In this document: positions 15,356 to 26,004 of the stretch, piece by piece | Position numbering within the stretch: position 1 is the stretch's first letter | How the letters are laid out: every line of letters begins with the position of its first letter | From: an uncultured Alkalilimnicola sp. | GTDB lineage: Bacteria; Pseudomonadota; Gammaproteobacteria; Nitrococcales; AK92 | NCBI GenBank assembly: GCA_937951875.1 | Contig: CALGAN010000002.1 | Location: 1-64,000, forward strand | DNA length: 64,000 nt | Direction: 5' to 3' | The notes under the pieces: generated by a model | The model's input: only the letters and a program-made list of their open reading frames with translations | Told to the model about the DNA's origin: nothing | Database searches by the model: none | Translations under genes and position numbers: made by a program

Positions 15356-16945
15356 TTAAGGTTGGAGTTGAGCCGGGACGGTATACGTCCAGGTTTCCGT
15401 GAGCACGTCGCCGCCGTTTTTCAAGTAGGCACGCAGCTCGATAGGGGGTGAGTCGGCGTTCTCCAGCACCCGGGTCAGCGCGCCGCCTTGCTTCTCGTTC
15501 TGGATCTTGAACACCAGACGCCAGGCACCGGTGACCGGGTTCTTGAATACCTGCTGCTCCAGCAGCGTGGCGCCGGAGCCGACCTCCACAACCGCTTCGA
15601 CCGGCGTCGACGCCGGTAGTTCGGCCAGCGCCGCGTTGCGGAACTCAATGATGAACTTGCGCCACTTGTCGCTGCTGCCGGTGGTGGTGTTGAAGCTGCC
15701 GCTGTAGGTGCCGACCACCTGGCCGCCCGGGCCGAGCTTGCCGTCGGCCACCCGCCACGACAGCCGGTAGGCGTAGGCGAGCGGCTTGCCCGGCTCGACC
15801 GGATCGTGCGGTACCCAGAACGCGACGATGTTGTCGTGCATCTCGTTCGGGGTGGGGATCTGGATCAGCTCGACGCTGCCCGCGCCCCAGTCGCCCTTGG
15901 GTTCGATCCAGGCGCTGGGGCGCAGGTCGTAGCGCGCTTCCAGATCCAGGTAATGATCGAAGTTGGTGTCCCGCTGCAGCAGACCGAAACCGCGCAGGCT
16001 GTCGGCGCGGAAGGCGTTGATGCTCAGCCGCCGCGGATTGGTCAGCGGCCGCCACAGCCACTCGCCGTGGGCGGTGTGCAGCAGCAGACCGTCGGAGTCG
16101 TGCACTTCGGGCCGGAAGTCGTCGACCGGGCGCTGGCCGCGGGTCTCGCCGTAGAAGAACATGCTGGTGAGAGGCGCCACGCCCAGCTTGGTCACCGGTT
16201 TGCGCGGGAACAGCATGGCGTCGACGTCCATGGCCGTTTCGTCGCCGGGCGTGATGACGAACTTGTAGGCGCCGGCGATGCTGGGCGAGTCCAGCAGGGC
16301 GTAGACGGTGAGGGTGGTGGCGTTGGGCTTGGGCTTGACCAGCCAGAACTCGCGGAACCACGGGAATTCCTCGCCCTTGGGCTCGGCGGTGTCCACCGCC
16401 AGGCCGCGCGCCGACAGGCCGTAGACGTGCGGCTTGCCGACCGCCCGGAAGTAGCTGGCGCCAAGGAATACCGCAACTTCGTCACGGTAATCCGGAGTTT
16501 TCAGCGGATAGTGTACGCGCAAGCCGGCGAAGCCGAGTTTGGGCGGGATCTTGTCTTGGAAATCGTTCTTGCCGTAATCGAACAGCTGCGGGCTGAACTC
16601 CAGCGGTCGGATCTCGCCGGCGTCGACCTCGTGGATGACGACCGCCCGGTCGTAGTACAGCCCGGTGTGAAAGAACTGGATCTCGAACGGCAGATTCTCG
16701 CTGCGCCACAGCGACTCGGCCGGCTTGAAGCGGATGTCGCGCCACTGGTCGTAGCGGATCTCGCGCAGCCACTGCGGCACCTGCTCGGGAGGCACGTAGG
16801 GGGCGGCGGCCAGCGCCCGCGCCCGGGCGGTGACCTCCTCGAAGCCGAATCCCGCCGCGCCCGCCGCGCCCGACAGCAGCAACGTCCCCAACAGCGTCAG
16901 CAGTATGCGTCGGCAGCCGGCGGGCAATGGACAGGTTCGAGGCAT
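15356..16945 (-). CDS. mdoG: periplasmic glucans biosynthesis protein MdoG/OpgG
   Basis: A 529-residue exported protein needed for branching and release of osmoregulated periplasmic glucans. It has a signal peptide (RRILLTLLGTLLLSGAAGAAG) followed by the family's opening GFGFEEVTARARALA. Characteristic blocks follow: YDQWRDIRFKPAESLW, FQIQ-like FEIQFFHTG, GASYFRAVG, YGLSARGLAVDT, and SSMFF-like TSMFFYGE. It is first in the mdoG-(150 aa)-mdoH operon. The start at 16945 is set by the signal peptide. Confidence 0.93.
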   Translation of the reverse strand: MPRTCPLPAGCRRILLTLLGTLLLSGAAGAAGFGFEEVTARARALAAAPYVPPEQVPQWLREIRYDQWRDIRFKPAESLWRSENLPFEIQFFHTGLYYDRAVVIHEVDAGEIRPLEFSPQLFDYGKNDFQDKIPPKLGFAGLRVHYPLKTPDYRDEVAVFLGASYFRAVGKPHVYGLSARGLAVDTAEPKGEEFPWFREFWLVKPKPNATTLTVYALLDSPSIAGAYKFVITPGDETAMDVDAMLFPRKPVTKLGVAPLTSMFFYGETRGQRPVDDFRPEVHDSDGLLLHTAHGEWLWRPLTNPRRLSINAFRADSLRGFGLLQRDTNFDHYLDLEARYDLRPSAWIEPKGDWGAGSVELIQIPTPNEMHDNIVAFWVPHDPVEPGKPLAYAYRLSWRVADGKLGPGGQVVGTYSGSFNTTTGSSDKWRKFIIEFRNAALAELPASTPVEAVVEVGSGATLLEQQVFKNPVTGAWRLVFKIQNEKQGGALTRVLENADSPPIELRAYLKNGGDVLTETWTYTVPAQLQP

Positions 16946-17187
16946 CGAGCGTTCTCCGTACGCGGTCGCGCACCGCACCGATCGGCCGTGAATCGGGGTG
17001 TTCAACCGTCAGCTGGAGTAGGGGAGTGTGAGGAAATCGGTCGCGATCATGGTGATCGAGGAAGGCCGCGGTTCGCTGTCATGAACGCGCCACACACAGC
17101 CCTTCCAGCGCGCAAACTTTAGCGTGCCCTTGAAGCGCTGAGTAGTCCTTGCCCGGCTATTTAGTGTCGTTGTAAAGCGACAGGGGG

Positions 17188-17922
17188 TCAGGCGTGCGCG
17201 GCGGTGATCGGTCCGAGTTCCGCCGCCTCCTGCAGCTCCAGGGCACGCCGGAATTCGCTGAGATCGCGCCGCAGCCGCCTGGCCGACAGCCCGCCCAGCA
17301 GGCGGCAGGCGAGCAGCGTCAGTGCCCCGCCCGGCGGACGGTAATACAGCTCGATCTCCAGCAGCGTGCCGCCGTCGTCGGTGGGCTTGAAGCGGACCTC
17401 GCCGCGGGCGTCCATGCGCGAGCCCGGCTCGGAGCGCCAGGCCAGCCGCTGGTTGGGGGTGTCGTGGGTGATGTGCCCGTCCCAGCTCATGCTCAGCCCC
17501 AGCGGACCGCGCGCCACCCAGTGCGAGCGGTCGTCGGTGACGCTGACCGACTTCAGATGGCGCATGAACTGCGGCAGGTTCTCGAAATTGCGCCAATAGC
17601 GGTAGACGTCCTGCGGCGGGCGGTCGACGTGCATGCGGGTCGCCAGCACGAGCTGCTCCGCGCCGAGCAGGCCCGGATCCGTTTCCTTGGCGGTGCCGGT
17701 GCGCAGCAGCCGGTACAACGGGCAGCGGCCGCTGGCGCCGCGCCATAGCAGGTAGGCGCCGGCGCCGCAAAGCGCCAGCCCGGGCGCGCCGCCGCGGTAC
17801 ACGCCGGCGCCCAGCGCCACGCCGCCGCCGAGCAACGACAACCAGCGCTCGCCGCGGCCGACGTTGCGGCCGCGCTGAACGGCCGGCACGGTGTTCGCAT
17901 TCTGTTGGGCCAGGAGCGTCAT
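17188..17922 (-). CDS. DUF2892/YgaP-like membrane segment fused to an SRPBCC (START-like) domain
   Basis: A 244-residue protein. The N-terminal ~75 residues (NVGRGERWLSLLGGGVALG, then a second helix and GRCPLYRL) are the two-helix DUF2892 module. The rest is a polyketide-cyclase/START-like SRPBCC domain beginning at MHVDRPPQDVYRYWRNFENL and including FMRHLKSV. Such fusions are common uncharacterised proteins, often stress-associated. The ATG at 17922 replaces a longer upstream frame because the following residues match the family start. The 242-base gap downstream to mdoG shows no clear feature. Confidence 0.8.
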   Translation of the reverse strand: MTLLAQQNANTVPAVQRGRNVGRGERWLSLLGGGVALGAGVYRGGAPGLALCGAGAYLLWRGASGRCPLYRLLRTGTAKETDPGLLGAEQLVLATRMHVDRPPQDVYRYWRNFENLPQFMRHLKSVSVTDDRSHWVARGPLGLSMSWDGHITHDTPNQRLAWRSEPGSRMDARGEVRFKPTDDGGTLLEIELYYRPPGGALTLLACRLLGGLSARRLRRDLSEFRRALELQEAAELGPITAAHA

Positions 17923-18131
17923 CGTTCGCGTCCTCGTGGATTGGGATAGGTTGTGGGGCGTCACGCTGCCGGAGCCGTATCCGCCCATCGAGGTGTGGGT
18001 CGCGGCATGGAATTCAAACGGCGGCCGGCGATGGCGCGGCGTTCAAGCGGCGCCGGCTGGGGCGTATAGTGTTCCCAACGGGGTCGTCGACAACGGCCCC
18101 GACCGCAGCGTCACAACACAAGGAGATCCTT

Positions 18132-19316
<1,185 letters not shown>

Positions 19317-19351
19317 AGAGCGGGTCCGTCGCAGCCGCGGCGGCGCGCTCA

Positions 19352-19381
19352 CGGCGGCGGCCATGGCCGCCGTCGGTCTTT
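19352..19381 (+). terminator. probable terminator after the thiolase
   Basis: CGGCGGCC-AT-GGCCGCCG (19355-19372) is an 18-base perfect palindrome. It is followed by TCGGTCTTT, a short and imperfect U-tract. It lies in the 97-base gap before the CBS gene. Confidence 0.5.
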
Positions 19382-19413
19382 GAGTCGGTTTACCCAGCCA
19401 AGGAGGGATACCC

Positions 19414-19863
19414 ATGCGAGTGAGCGAAGCCATGACGCGCCATTGCGAGGCGGTGGGGATGAACGAGAGCATCCGGGCCGCCGCGCAGCGGATGCGCGAG
19501 AAGGACATCGGCGCTCTGTTCGTCAGCGACGACAAGGGTGGGATCTCCGGCATCATCACCGACCGGGACATCGCGGTGCGCGCGGTGGCCGATGGCGCCG
19601 ACGCCAATGCCCAGGTCGGCCGTTACATGACCAAGGACGTAATCTCCTGTTTCGAGGACGACGATCTGGAGGATGCGATCAGAACCATGGAGGACCAGCG
19701 CATTCGCCGTCTCATGGTGTGCGATCGCAATAAGCGGCCGGTGGGCATGCTCTCCCAGGCCGACATCGCGCGGGTGCTGGGGCGGCGCGCGCGTCTGGCC
19801 GGGGAGGTGCTGCACGAGATTTCGCAACCTGGCGGGCCGCATAGCCAGTCCGCGCATCACTGA
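19414..19863 (+). CDS. two-CBS-domain protein
   Basis: A 149-residue stand-alone CBS pair. CBS1 spans about residues 1-60 (RVSEAMTRHCEAV, ITDRDIAVRAVA) and CBS2 about 65-125 (VGRYMTKDVISCFEDDD, RRLMVCDRNKRPVGMLSQAD). Such proteins bind adenosine nucleotides or S-adenosylmethionine and act as energy sensors. AAGGAGGG lies upstream of the ATG. No enzymatic domain is attached. Confidence 0.9.
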   Translation: MRVSEAMTRHCEAVGMNESIRAAAQRMREKDIGALFVSDDKGGISGIITDRDIAVRAVADGADANAQVGRYMTKDVISCFEDDDLEDAIRTMEDQRIRRLMVCDRNKRPVGMLSQADIARVLGRRARLAGEVLHEISQPGGPHSQSAHH

Positions 19864-19947
19864 CGGCGTTCGCAGCGCTCCTCATCGGTTCGCGGCCCGG
19901 CGTTTTATACTGCGCGGCTTATAGTGGTCGGCGACGACGGAGGAGCG

Positions 19948-20202
19948 ATGCACTGCTCGATATACAAGGGCCGCCGGGCCCCGGATACCTATCTGTTCCT
20001 GCCGGTGCGGGATGACTTCTCCGGGGTGCCGGCGGCGGTGCTGGCCGCGCTCGGCCAGACCGAGCACGTCATGGATCTGGTGCTGACGCCGGAGCGGCGC
20101 TTGGCGCGCGCCGACGCCTATACCGTGATGCGCACCATGCTGCTCAAGGGCTGCTATGTGCAGCTGCCGCCCAAGGAGGAATTGCTGCAAGTGCGAGGCT
20201 GA
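19948..20202 (+). CDS. YcgL domain-containing protein
   Basis: An 84-residue cytoplasmic protein of the gammaproteobacteria-restricted YcgL family: CSIYKGRRAPDTYLFLP at the N-terminus, LGQTEHVMDLVLTPERRLA in the middle, ending CYVQLPPKEELLQ. Function is unknown. The start at 19948 follows GGAGGAG closely and gives the conserved MHCSIYK-like beginning. A TATACT-like -10 lies near 19905. Confidence 0.88.
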   Translation: MHCSIYKGRRAPDTYLFLPVRDDFSGVPAAVLAALGQTEHVMDLVLTPERRLARADAYTVMRTMLLKGCYVQLPPKEELLQVRG

Positions 20203-20273
20203 AGGCCGCGCGTCCGGCACCGCCGGTTGCGCGGTGGCTCGATGTAACCGTTCACCCCAAGGGGGGACAGCCG

Positions 20274-20939
20274 GTGAATCTGTCGTCGGATCTTTTGCCT
20301 AAGGCTTGGTTGCTGACGGCGGGGCTGATTTATCTAGCACTGTGGCTGTGGGCGGCGCTCGGTGCCGACTGGCGCGGTCTGCAGCGTTCCAGCTACCGCC
20401 AGCACCTGCTGTTCGGCGGGGCGTTGGCGGTGCTTTGCCTGTGGTATCTCCGCGCCGGCGTCTCGCCGGGGCTGGGCATCCATCTGCTGGGCATGACCGC
20501 CCTGACCCTGATGCTGGGCTGGCGGCTGGCGCTGGTGGCGTCGGTCGTGCCGCTGATCGGCATGGTGGTGCTGGGGCGGGAGCCGTGGTCGGCGGCGGCG
20601 GTCAGCGCGCTGCTGCTGGCGGCGGTGCCGGTCGGCGTCACTCACCTGGTCTGGCGGGTGACCGAGCGCTGGATGCCGTCCAATCTGTTCGCCTACCTGT
20701 TCGTCTGCGCTTTCTTCGGCGGCGTGCTGTCGGCGGCGCTGGCGCGCCTGCTGGTGGTCGGGCTGCTGGTGGTCAGCGGCAGCTACGACGGCGAGCAGCT
20801 GCAGCGTGAGTATCTGCTGTTGCTGCCGCTGACCCTGCTGCCCGAGGGCATGCTCAACGGCATGCTGGTGTCGGTGATGGCGGTGTACCGGCCGGATTGG
20901 CTGGCGACCTTCGACGCCAAGCGCTACCTGCGGCATTGA
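20274..20939 (+). CDS. CbiM-like energy-coupling-factor membrane protein
   Basis: A 221-residue protein with six to seven hydrophobic helices throughout. HLLGMTALTLMLGWRLALV and LLPEGMLNGMLV-type segments match the predicted ECF-permease (CbiM-related) membrane proteins of Pseudomonas and relatives. No ATPase or T-component genes are adjacent, so any transport role is uncertain. It starts at GTG 20274 after a GGGGGACAG site. Confidence 0.7.
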   Translation: MNLSSDLLPKAWLLTAGLIYLALWLWAALGADWRGLQRSSYRQHLLFGGALAVLCLWYLRAGVSPGLGIHLLGMTALTLMLGWRLALVASVVPLIGMVVLGREPWSAAAVSALLLAAVPVGVTHLVWRVTERWMPSNLFAYLFVCAFFGGVLSAALARLLVVGLLVVSGSYDGEQLQREYLLLLPLTLLPEGMLNGMLVSVMAVYRPDWLATFDAKRYLRH

Positions 20940-20951
20940 CGCGCTCGCGCG

Positions 20952-22589
20952 CTAGGCGCGGGTGCGGAAGCGCGTCAGCTGCACCGCCAGCTCCTCCGCC
21001 GATTGGGCGATGCGCTGCGCTGCCGTTTGCATGTTCCGCGCGCCGGTCGCGGACTGCTCGGCGAGATGGCGGGTGTCCTCGATATTGCGGTTGATGTCCT
21101 CGGCGACCGCGCTCTGTTCCTCGGCGGCACTGGCGATCTGCGCGTTCTGGTCGGCGATGCTCTCCACCGCGCCGCTCACGGCGCTGAGCGTCACCAGCGT
21201 CTCCTGGCTCTGGCGCACCACGCGCTGGGCGTCCTCGTGACTGGCCTGCATGGCCTCCGCCGCTTCGTGCGCCGAGCTCTGCAGGCGTTCGATGATGGCC
21301 TGGATCTCCTTGGTCGATTGCTGAGTGCGGCTGGCGAGGCTGCGCACCTCGTCGGCCACCACGGCGAAGCCGCGGCCCTGCTCGCCGGCGCGCGCCGCCT
21401 CGATGGCGGCGTTGAGCGCCAGCAGGTTGGTCTGCTCGGCCACGCCTTGGATCACCGCCAGTACCGCGCCGATCTCGTGGCTGTGCGCTTCGAGCTGGCG
21501 AATGACCTGATAGGCGTGGCCGACCTGCTCCGAGAGCTGCTCGATCGCCAGCGCGGTCTGCTGCACGGTCGCCTGGCCGTTGCGGGCCTGGGCGTCCGCG
21601 TCCTCGGTGGCGCGGGCGGCTTGGCTGGTGCTGCGGGCCACTTCTTGAATGGTGGCGGCCATCTCGTTGATGGCGACCGCCACCTGATCGGTGCCGGCGC
21701 GCTGAGTCTCCACGGTCTGGCCGAGCCGGGCGGTGCTTTCCTGGATCGCGCCCGCGTCCTCGCGTACCCGCGCGGCGGTGACGGTGCACTGCCGAACCAG
21801 CTGCTCCAGCTTTTCGACGAAGCGGTTGAAGCTCTCCGCCAGTTGGCCGAACTCGTCGCGCGAGGTGACCTCCAGCCGCGCGGTCAGATCGCCGTTGCCG
21901 TCCGAGATCTCGCGCATGCGGGTAATGATCCGGTTCAGAGAGCCGGTGACCAGCAGCGGCAGGATCACGGTGAGCGCCGCGCCAATGGCCAGGCCGGCGA
22001 TGGTAAGGCCGGTCAGCGTCCACACGGCGCTACGGGTGGTGCGCTCGACCTGGGCGCTGAGCGCCGCGTTGTGGTTGCTGGTGTACTCGCTGAGTTCGTC
22101 GACCACCGCGCGCATGCGCGCGAACTGCTCGCTGGCGGCTCCCAGGCTCAGGGCGCGCGCTTCCTCCAGCCGGTCTTGGGCGCGCAGCGCCGCGACCCGG
22201 GCCGAGGTCTCGGCCCAGCTCTGGCGCAGCTGCTCGTGCTGCCGCAAGCGCTGCTCGACCTCGGGGGCGTCCATCAGGGCGCCGAAACGGGCCAGCCGCT
22301 GCGCGGCCTGTTCGATGTTCTCCTTACGCTCGCGCTCCAGCGCTCTCAGCTGCTCGCTCGACAGGTCGTCCAGCAGCATGGTGCGTTCCGCGACCAGCGC
22401 CTGGTGGTAATCGCGATCGGCCTGCAGCAGCACGTCGATGGCGGGAAGATGGCGCAGGCCGATGTCGTCGCTGACGGCCGCCAGCCGTTTGACGTTGCTC
22501 AGGCCGACGGCGGACGCCACGAGCAGGATCAGACATACGCCGAACACGGAGAGCGTGAGCTTGGTGCGAAAGGTCATGGCTATGGGCAT
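20952..22589 (-). CDS. methyl-accepting chemotaxis protein
   Basis: A 545-residue chemoreceptor. TM1 (LTLSVFGVCLILLVASAVG) is followed by a ~150-residue four-helix-bundle-type periplasmic sensor. TM2 lies near residues 190-215, then a HAMP domain (LNRIITRMREISDGNGDLT). A long cytoplasmic signalling helix holds the hairpin tip motif (AIEAARAGEQGRGFAVVADE). It would couple to CheA/CheW, which are not in the window. No C-terminal NWETF methyltransferase tether is present. The start could be the ATG at 22589 or at 22577. Confidence 0.93.
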   Translation of the reverse strand: MPIAMTFRTKLTLSVFGVCLILLVASAVGLSNVKRLAAVSDDIGLRHLPAIDVLLQADRDYHQALVAERTMLLDDLSSEQLRALERERKENIEQAAQRLARFGALMDAPEVEQRLRQHEQLRQSWAETSARVAALRAQDRLEEARALSLGAASEQFARMRAVVDELSEYTSNHNAALSAQVERTTRSAVWTLTGLTIAGLAIGAALTVILPLLVTGSLNRIITRMREISDGNGDLTARLEVTSRDEFGQLAESFNRFVEKLEQLVRQCTVTAARVREDAGAIQESTARLGQTVETQRAGTDQVAVAINEMAATIQEVARSTSQAARATEDADAQARNGQATVQQTALAIEQLSEQVGHAYQVIRQLEAHSHEIGAVLAVIQGVAEQTNLLALNAAIEAARAGEQGRGFAVVADEVRSLASRTQQSTKEIQAIIERLQSSAHEAAEAMQASHEDAQRVVRQSQETLVTLSAVSGAVESIADQNAQIASAAEEQSAVAEDINRNIEDTRHLAEQSATGARNMQTAAQRIAQSAEELAVQLTRFRTRA

Positions 22590-22753
22590 GGGTGATAGGC
22601 CTGAGGGGTGGGAGGGCGCCCAAAAGCGGTCGCCCGGCGCCTTAACAATATCGGCAGCGCCGAGCGGATACTTAACCTGATTTTTGTGACTCTTTGATTT
22701 GATCAATGGCTCGGCGGACGGCGGAAGGGCCTCGCCGCCCGCCGAGCCAGCGG

Positions 22754-23443
22754 CTACTGGGCGGGAGGCGTCGTGGGCTCGGTGCCGGTGCCGTTCTGCG
22801 CGGCGATCAGCTGGCAAGCCTCGGCGCTGGCGGGCAGCACGCCGATCTGGCCGCGGATCTCGCCCTCCGGGGAATCGCCGGGGCCGGAGTTGACCGGCTC
22901 TTCGCCGTCGTTGGTGTGGACGTTGACGTAGATCGCGCCGCCGCGCAGCAGCTCGATCAGCACCTCAATGGGGGTGCCGGCCAGCGGGCCTTCCAGGTCG
23001 GCGGCGGTGATGACGCCTTCCGACAGCACGCCCTCGACCGGGCCGCCGCCGGGTTCGGCCGGGCCGAACAAGGTGACCACGATGGGACCGTTCTCGCCGG
23101 GGCGGCCAAGGTGCAGATGCGCGGCGACCACGTTGCTGATGTCCTCGACCTCAAGCCGGTATTGGATGGCGGCACCGTCCTCGCTCAGCTGCAGCAGGAT
23201 GGCACCGTCCGCCGGGGTGTCGCGCGGCGGCACCTCCTCGGCGCCGGAGATGTTGCTGGCCAGCACCGTCGGCGTATCGGGGATGTCGAGGCCGTCCTCG
23301 GTGGCCGGCGGCGCCGTGCCGGTGTCGGTGGCGGGAGGCGTGGTTTCGTCGGCCGGTGGCGTCTCGTCGGTGACTTGCGCCCAGGCGCCGACGCTGGCCG
23401 TGCCCAGCGCGAGGGCGCAGATGATCGCTAAACCCTTGCTCAT
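22754..23443 (-). CDS. exported CHRD-domain protein
   Basis: A 229-residue protein with a signal peptide (LAIICALALGTASVGAWAQ), a Thr/Pro/Glu-rich linker of ~35 residues, and one CHRD domain (about residues 60-195). CHRD hallmarks are LASNISGAEEVPP, VVAAHLHLGRPGENGP, LEGPLAGTPIE, GAIYVNVHT and GEIRGQIG. The domain is shared with chordin and many bacterial secreted proteins; its function is unknown. The ATG at 23443 follows GGAGGAACG. Confidence 0.88.
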   Translation of the reverse strand: MSKGLAIICALALGTASVGAWAQVTDETPPADETTPPATDTGTAPPATEDGLDIPDTPTVLASNISGAEEVPPRDTPADGAILLQLSEDGAAIQYRLEVEDISNVVAAHLHLGRPGENGPIVVTLFGPAEPGGGPVEGVLSEGVITAADLEGPLAGTPIEVLIELLRGGAIYVNVHTNDGEEPVNSGPGDSPEGEIRGQIGVLPASAEACQLIAAQNGTGTEPTTPPAQ

Positions 23444-23650
23444 CGTTCCTCCATGACCTTGCTGGTTCGATCCTTCGAGCGACGGTCGGCCGGCCGGCGG
23501 GCGGGTCGACCATGAATTGCCCCCGAGGGGACGGGTCGGCTCTATATATGGTTTTTCTAATATTCCAACAGGGGACGGTGGCGATGCGGTCGCCACCCAC
23601 GGGGGCGCGGTCCGCTAGAATCCCCTGCTTTGCGGTAAGGGGGGCTCGTC

Positions 23651-25693
23651 ATGCTCGATCCAGATCAGGCCAAAGTGGTTGCGCATGAGACCGGACCGGC
23701 GGCGGTGCTGGCGGGCGCCGGCTCGGGCAAGACCCGCTGCACCACCGAGCGGGCGGCGCGGCGGCTCACCGAGTCGGGCGTGGACAGCGAGGCGCTGGTG
23801 CTGCTGACCTTCACCAACAAGGCGGCCGCCGAGATGCGCGAGCGTTTGCGCGCGCGCCTGCCGCAGGCCGTCGCCCTGCCTTGGATCGGCACGTTCCACT
23901 CGTTCGGCAACCGCCTGCTGCGCATGTACGGCGAGCGCATCAAGGTGCCGAAGAACGCCACGCTGATGGATGCCGACGACGCCGACCGCATGCTCGAAGC
24001 CTTCCTGGCCGCGCCGTTCCAGGACAAGACCCGGCGCCAGGACGCCATGCGCCTGCGCGAGGTTATCAACGCTCACGGCCTGGACCCGACCAGCGAGGAG
24101 GATCTGCCGCAGATCGAGGCGCTGTGCGAGCGCGGCGGCTTCTCCGGGCATGCCAAGCGCGGGCTGATCGACGCCCTGCGGCGTTTCGATTACGAGAAGC
24201 GGCGGGCCGCGGTGCTGGATTTCTCGGACTTGATTCTGCTGCCGCAGCGGCTGCTCAGGAGCGACCCCGCCTTGCAGGAGCGGTTGCGGCGGCGGTTCAA
24301 GGACATCACGGTGGACGAAGCGCAGGACACCGACGGCGCCCAGTTCCGGCTGCTGAAGCTGATCGCGCCCGAGGACAATACGGTGCTGCTGGTGGGCGAC
24401 GACGATCAGGCCATCTACGAGTGGCGTCACGCCCGGCCGGAGAACATGCGCGACTTCATCGAGTCGTTCGGCGCCACCATCTACCGGCTCGAGCGCAACT
24501 ACCGCTCCACGCCGGCCATCGTCAACGGCGGTGCGGCGCTGGTGCGCCACAACGAGAACCGGCTGGAGAAGAATCCGTACGCGGTGCGTCCGGCGCCGAG
24601 CACCGATACGGTGCGGCTGATCGAGTACGACGACACCGACAGCATGGCCGAGGGCGTGGCGGACCGCATTCAGGCGGCCATCGCCGCCGGCGCCAGCCCC
24701 GCCCATATCGCCGTGCTCTACCGCAAGAACCGTCTGGCGCGGGCGGTGGAGACGGCCTTGCTGCGCCGGGCCATCCCCTACCGCATCAAGGCCGGCACCG
24801 ACCTGCTCAGCTACGCCGAGGTGCGCATGATGCTGGCCGCCGGGCGCTTGGCCTTCAACCGCCGCGACGTGCGCGCCCTGGCGCGGCTGGCCGATCTGGT
24901 GCCGGGGCTTGGCGCCAAGGGCGTCGGCCACATGATCGCCGCCGGCGACGATCCGCTGCTGCAGACCGGCCGGCTCAGCCCGAAGGCGGCCGCCGGCGTC
25001 AAGGAGCTGGCCGACGGCCTGGCGCAGCTGTACCGGGCGGGGCCCGGTGAGCTGCTGAACTGGTGCCAGAGCGACCGGCTGTTCCGCACCTGGCTGCACG
25101 ATCGTGCCAAGGCCTTCCTCAAGCAGTCGGGCAGGCCCACCGATCCGCAGGAGCTGAAACTGGCGCTGCGTCCGGCGCTGAGCCGGATGAGCGCGGTGCA
25201 GGCTGCCATGCAGAAGCGCCAGGAGAGCCTGGGCAAGCTCGCCTCGCTCGACGATCGCTGGGCGACCGCACTGGAAGTGGTGGCGGCCGGCACCGACGAG
25301 GCGGAGTCCGATCAGGCCAAGGTGACGCTGTGCACCATCCATGCCTCCAAGGGGCTGGAGTGGCCGATCGTGCATCTGTTCGGGTTTTCCGACGGGCTGA
25401 TGCCCATGGCGCGCGAGCAGGTGGTCGACAACCTACCGGAGGAGCGGCGGCTGGCCTACGTGGCCTTGACCCGCGCCCAGAACCAGGTCGTGCTGCACCA
25501 TGCCGACCGGATCGATCTCGGTACCGGCAACAGCGAGCGCATGGCGGTATCGCGCTTCCTCCAGGAGATCTCGGTGGGCCACCAGGTCGAGGTGATCGAT
25601 CGCCGCGCCGGGGCCGGACCGGACGATCCGTCCGATGGTCAGAAGACCGCCAAGGATTGGCTGGCGCAGATGCGCAAGATGGTGGCGCGTTAG
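23651..25693 (+). CDS. UvrD/Rep-family superfamily-1 DNA helicase
   Basis: A 680-residue ATP-dependent 3'-5' DNA helicase. Motifs in order: I LAGAGSGKTRCTTERA, Ia LTFTNKAAAEMRER, GTFHSFGNRLLR, II ITVDEAQDTDGAQ, III LLVGDDDQAIYEWR, IV LERNYRSTPAIV, V TIHASKGLEWPIVHLFG, VI RRLAYVALTRAQN. The C-terminus is shorter than UvrD's, so it is better called a UvrD-like helicase than UvrD or Rep. It starts at the ATG 23651 after GGGGG. It stands alone. Confidence 0.92.
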   Translation: MLDPDQAKVVAHETGPAAVLAGAGSGKTRCTTERAARRLTESGVDSEALVLLTFTNKAAAEMRERLRARLPQAVALPWIGTFHSFGNRLLRMYGERIKVPKNATLMDADDADRMLEAFLAAPFQDKTRRQDAMRLREVINAHGLDPTSEEDLPQIEALCERGGFSGHAKRGLIDALRRFDYEKRRAAVLDFSDLILLPQRLLRSDPALQERLRRRFKDITVDEAQDTDGAQFRLLKLIAPEDNTVLLVGDDDQAIYEWRHARPENMRDFIESFGATIYRLERNYRSTPAIVNGGAALVRHNENRLEKNPYAVRPAPSTDTVRLIEYDDTDSMAEGVADRIQAAIAAGASPAHIAVLYRKNRLARAVETALLRRAIPYRIKAGTDLLSYAEVRMMLAAGRLAFNRRDVRALARLADLVPGLGAKGVGHMIAAGDDPLLQTGRLSPKAAAGVKELADGLAQLYRAGPGELLNWCQSDRLFRTWLHDRAKAFLKQSGRPTDPQELKLALRPALSRMSAVQAAMQKRQESLGKLASLDDRWATALEVVAAGTDEAESDQAKVTLCTIHASKGLEWPIVHLFGFSDGLMPMAREQVVDNLPEERRLAYVALTRAQNQVVLHHADRIDLGTGNSERMAVSRFLQEISVGHQVEVIDRRAGAGPDDPSDGQKTAKDWLAQMRKMVAR

Positions 25694-26004
25694 ACGGCCC
25701 ATCCATAGCTTCAGGCTATCGGTGCGATTGAATCGTTCAAGTGCATTGATGCCTGCCACGACTTATCATTAATGGCAGCCGTAAACCGGTCTTTTTACCC
25801 CGCCCATATTGCGGGGCCGGAACGGTCGCCGCGCCGCTTCCCTCCCTCCCTCCATTTAGCGAGCGTGGCTTCTCCTCAGGAGACCGCCGGTGGCATCCTT
25901 CCCCCCTCCGCTCCCGGCGGTCCTCCATCCTTCCCCGGTTCGCATAGCGCCAACAACGAGCATGGGTGCCGTTGTGCCCGTCCGCTATCGCCCTCATCAA
26001 GACA
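25694..26004. other. non-coding gap before the PAS-GGDEF-like gene
   Basis: No gene is seen in these 311 bases. They hold two inverted repeats: CTGCCA/TGGCAG at 25753-25778 and CCCCGC/GCGGGG at 25798-25816. A pyrimidine-rich TCCCTCCCTCCC run lies near 25846. Neither hairpin has a proper U-tract on either strand. Confidence 0.4.

Noticed and set aside
23615..25375. 586-residue minus-strand ORF
   Set aside because: Antisense of the UvrD-like helicase; shadow composition.
25798..25816. CCCCGC/GCGGGG hairpin as a terminator of the helicase gene
   Set aside because: No T-run follows it on either strand.
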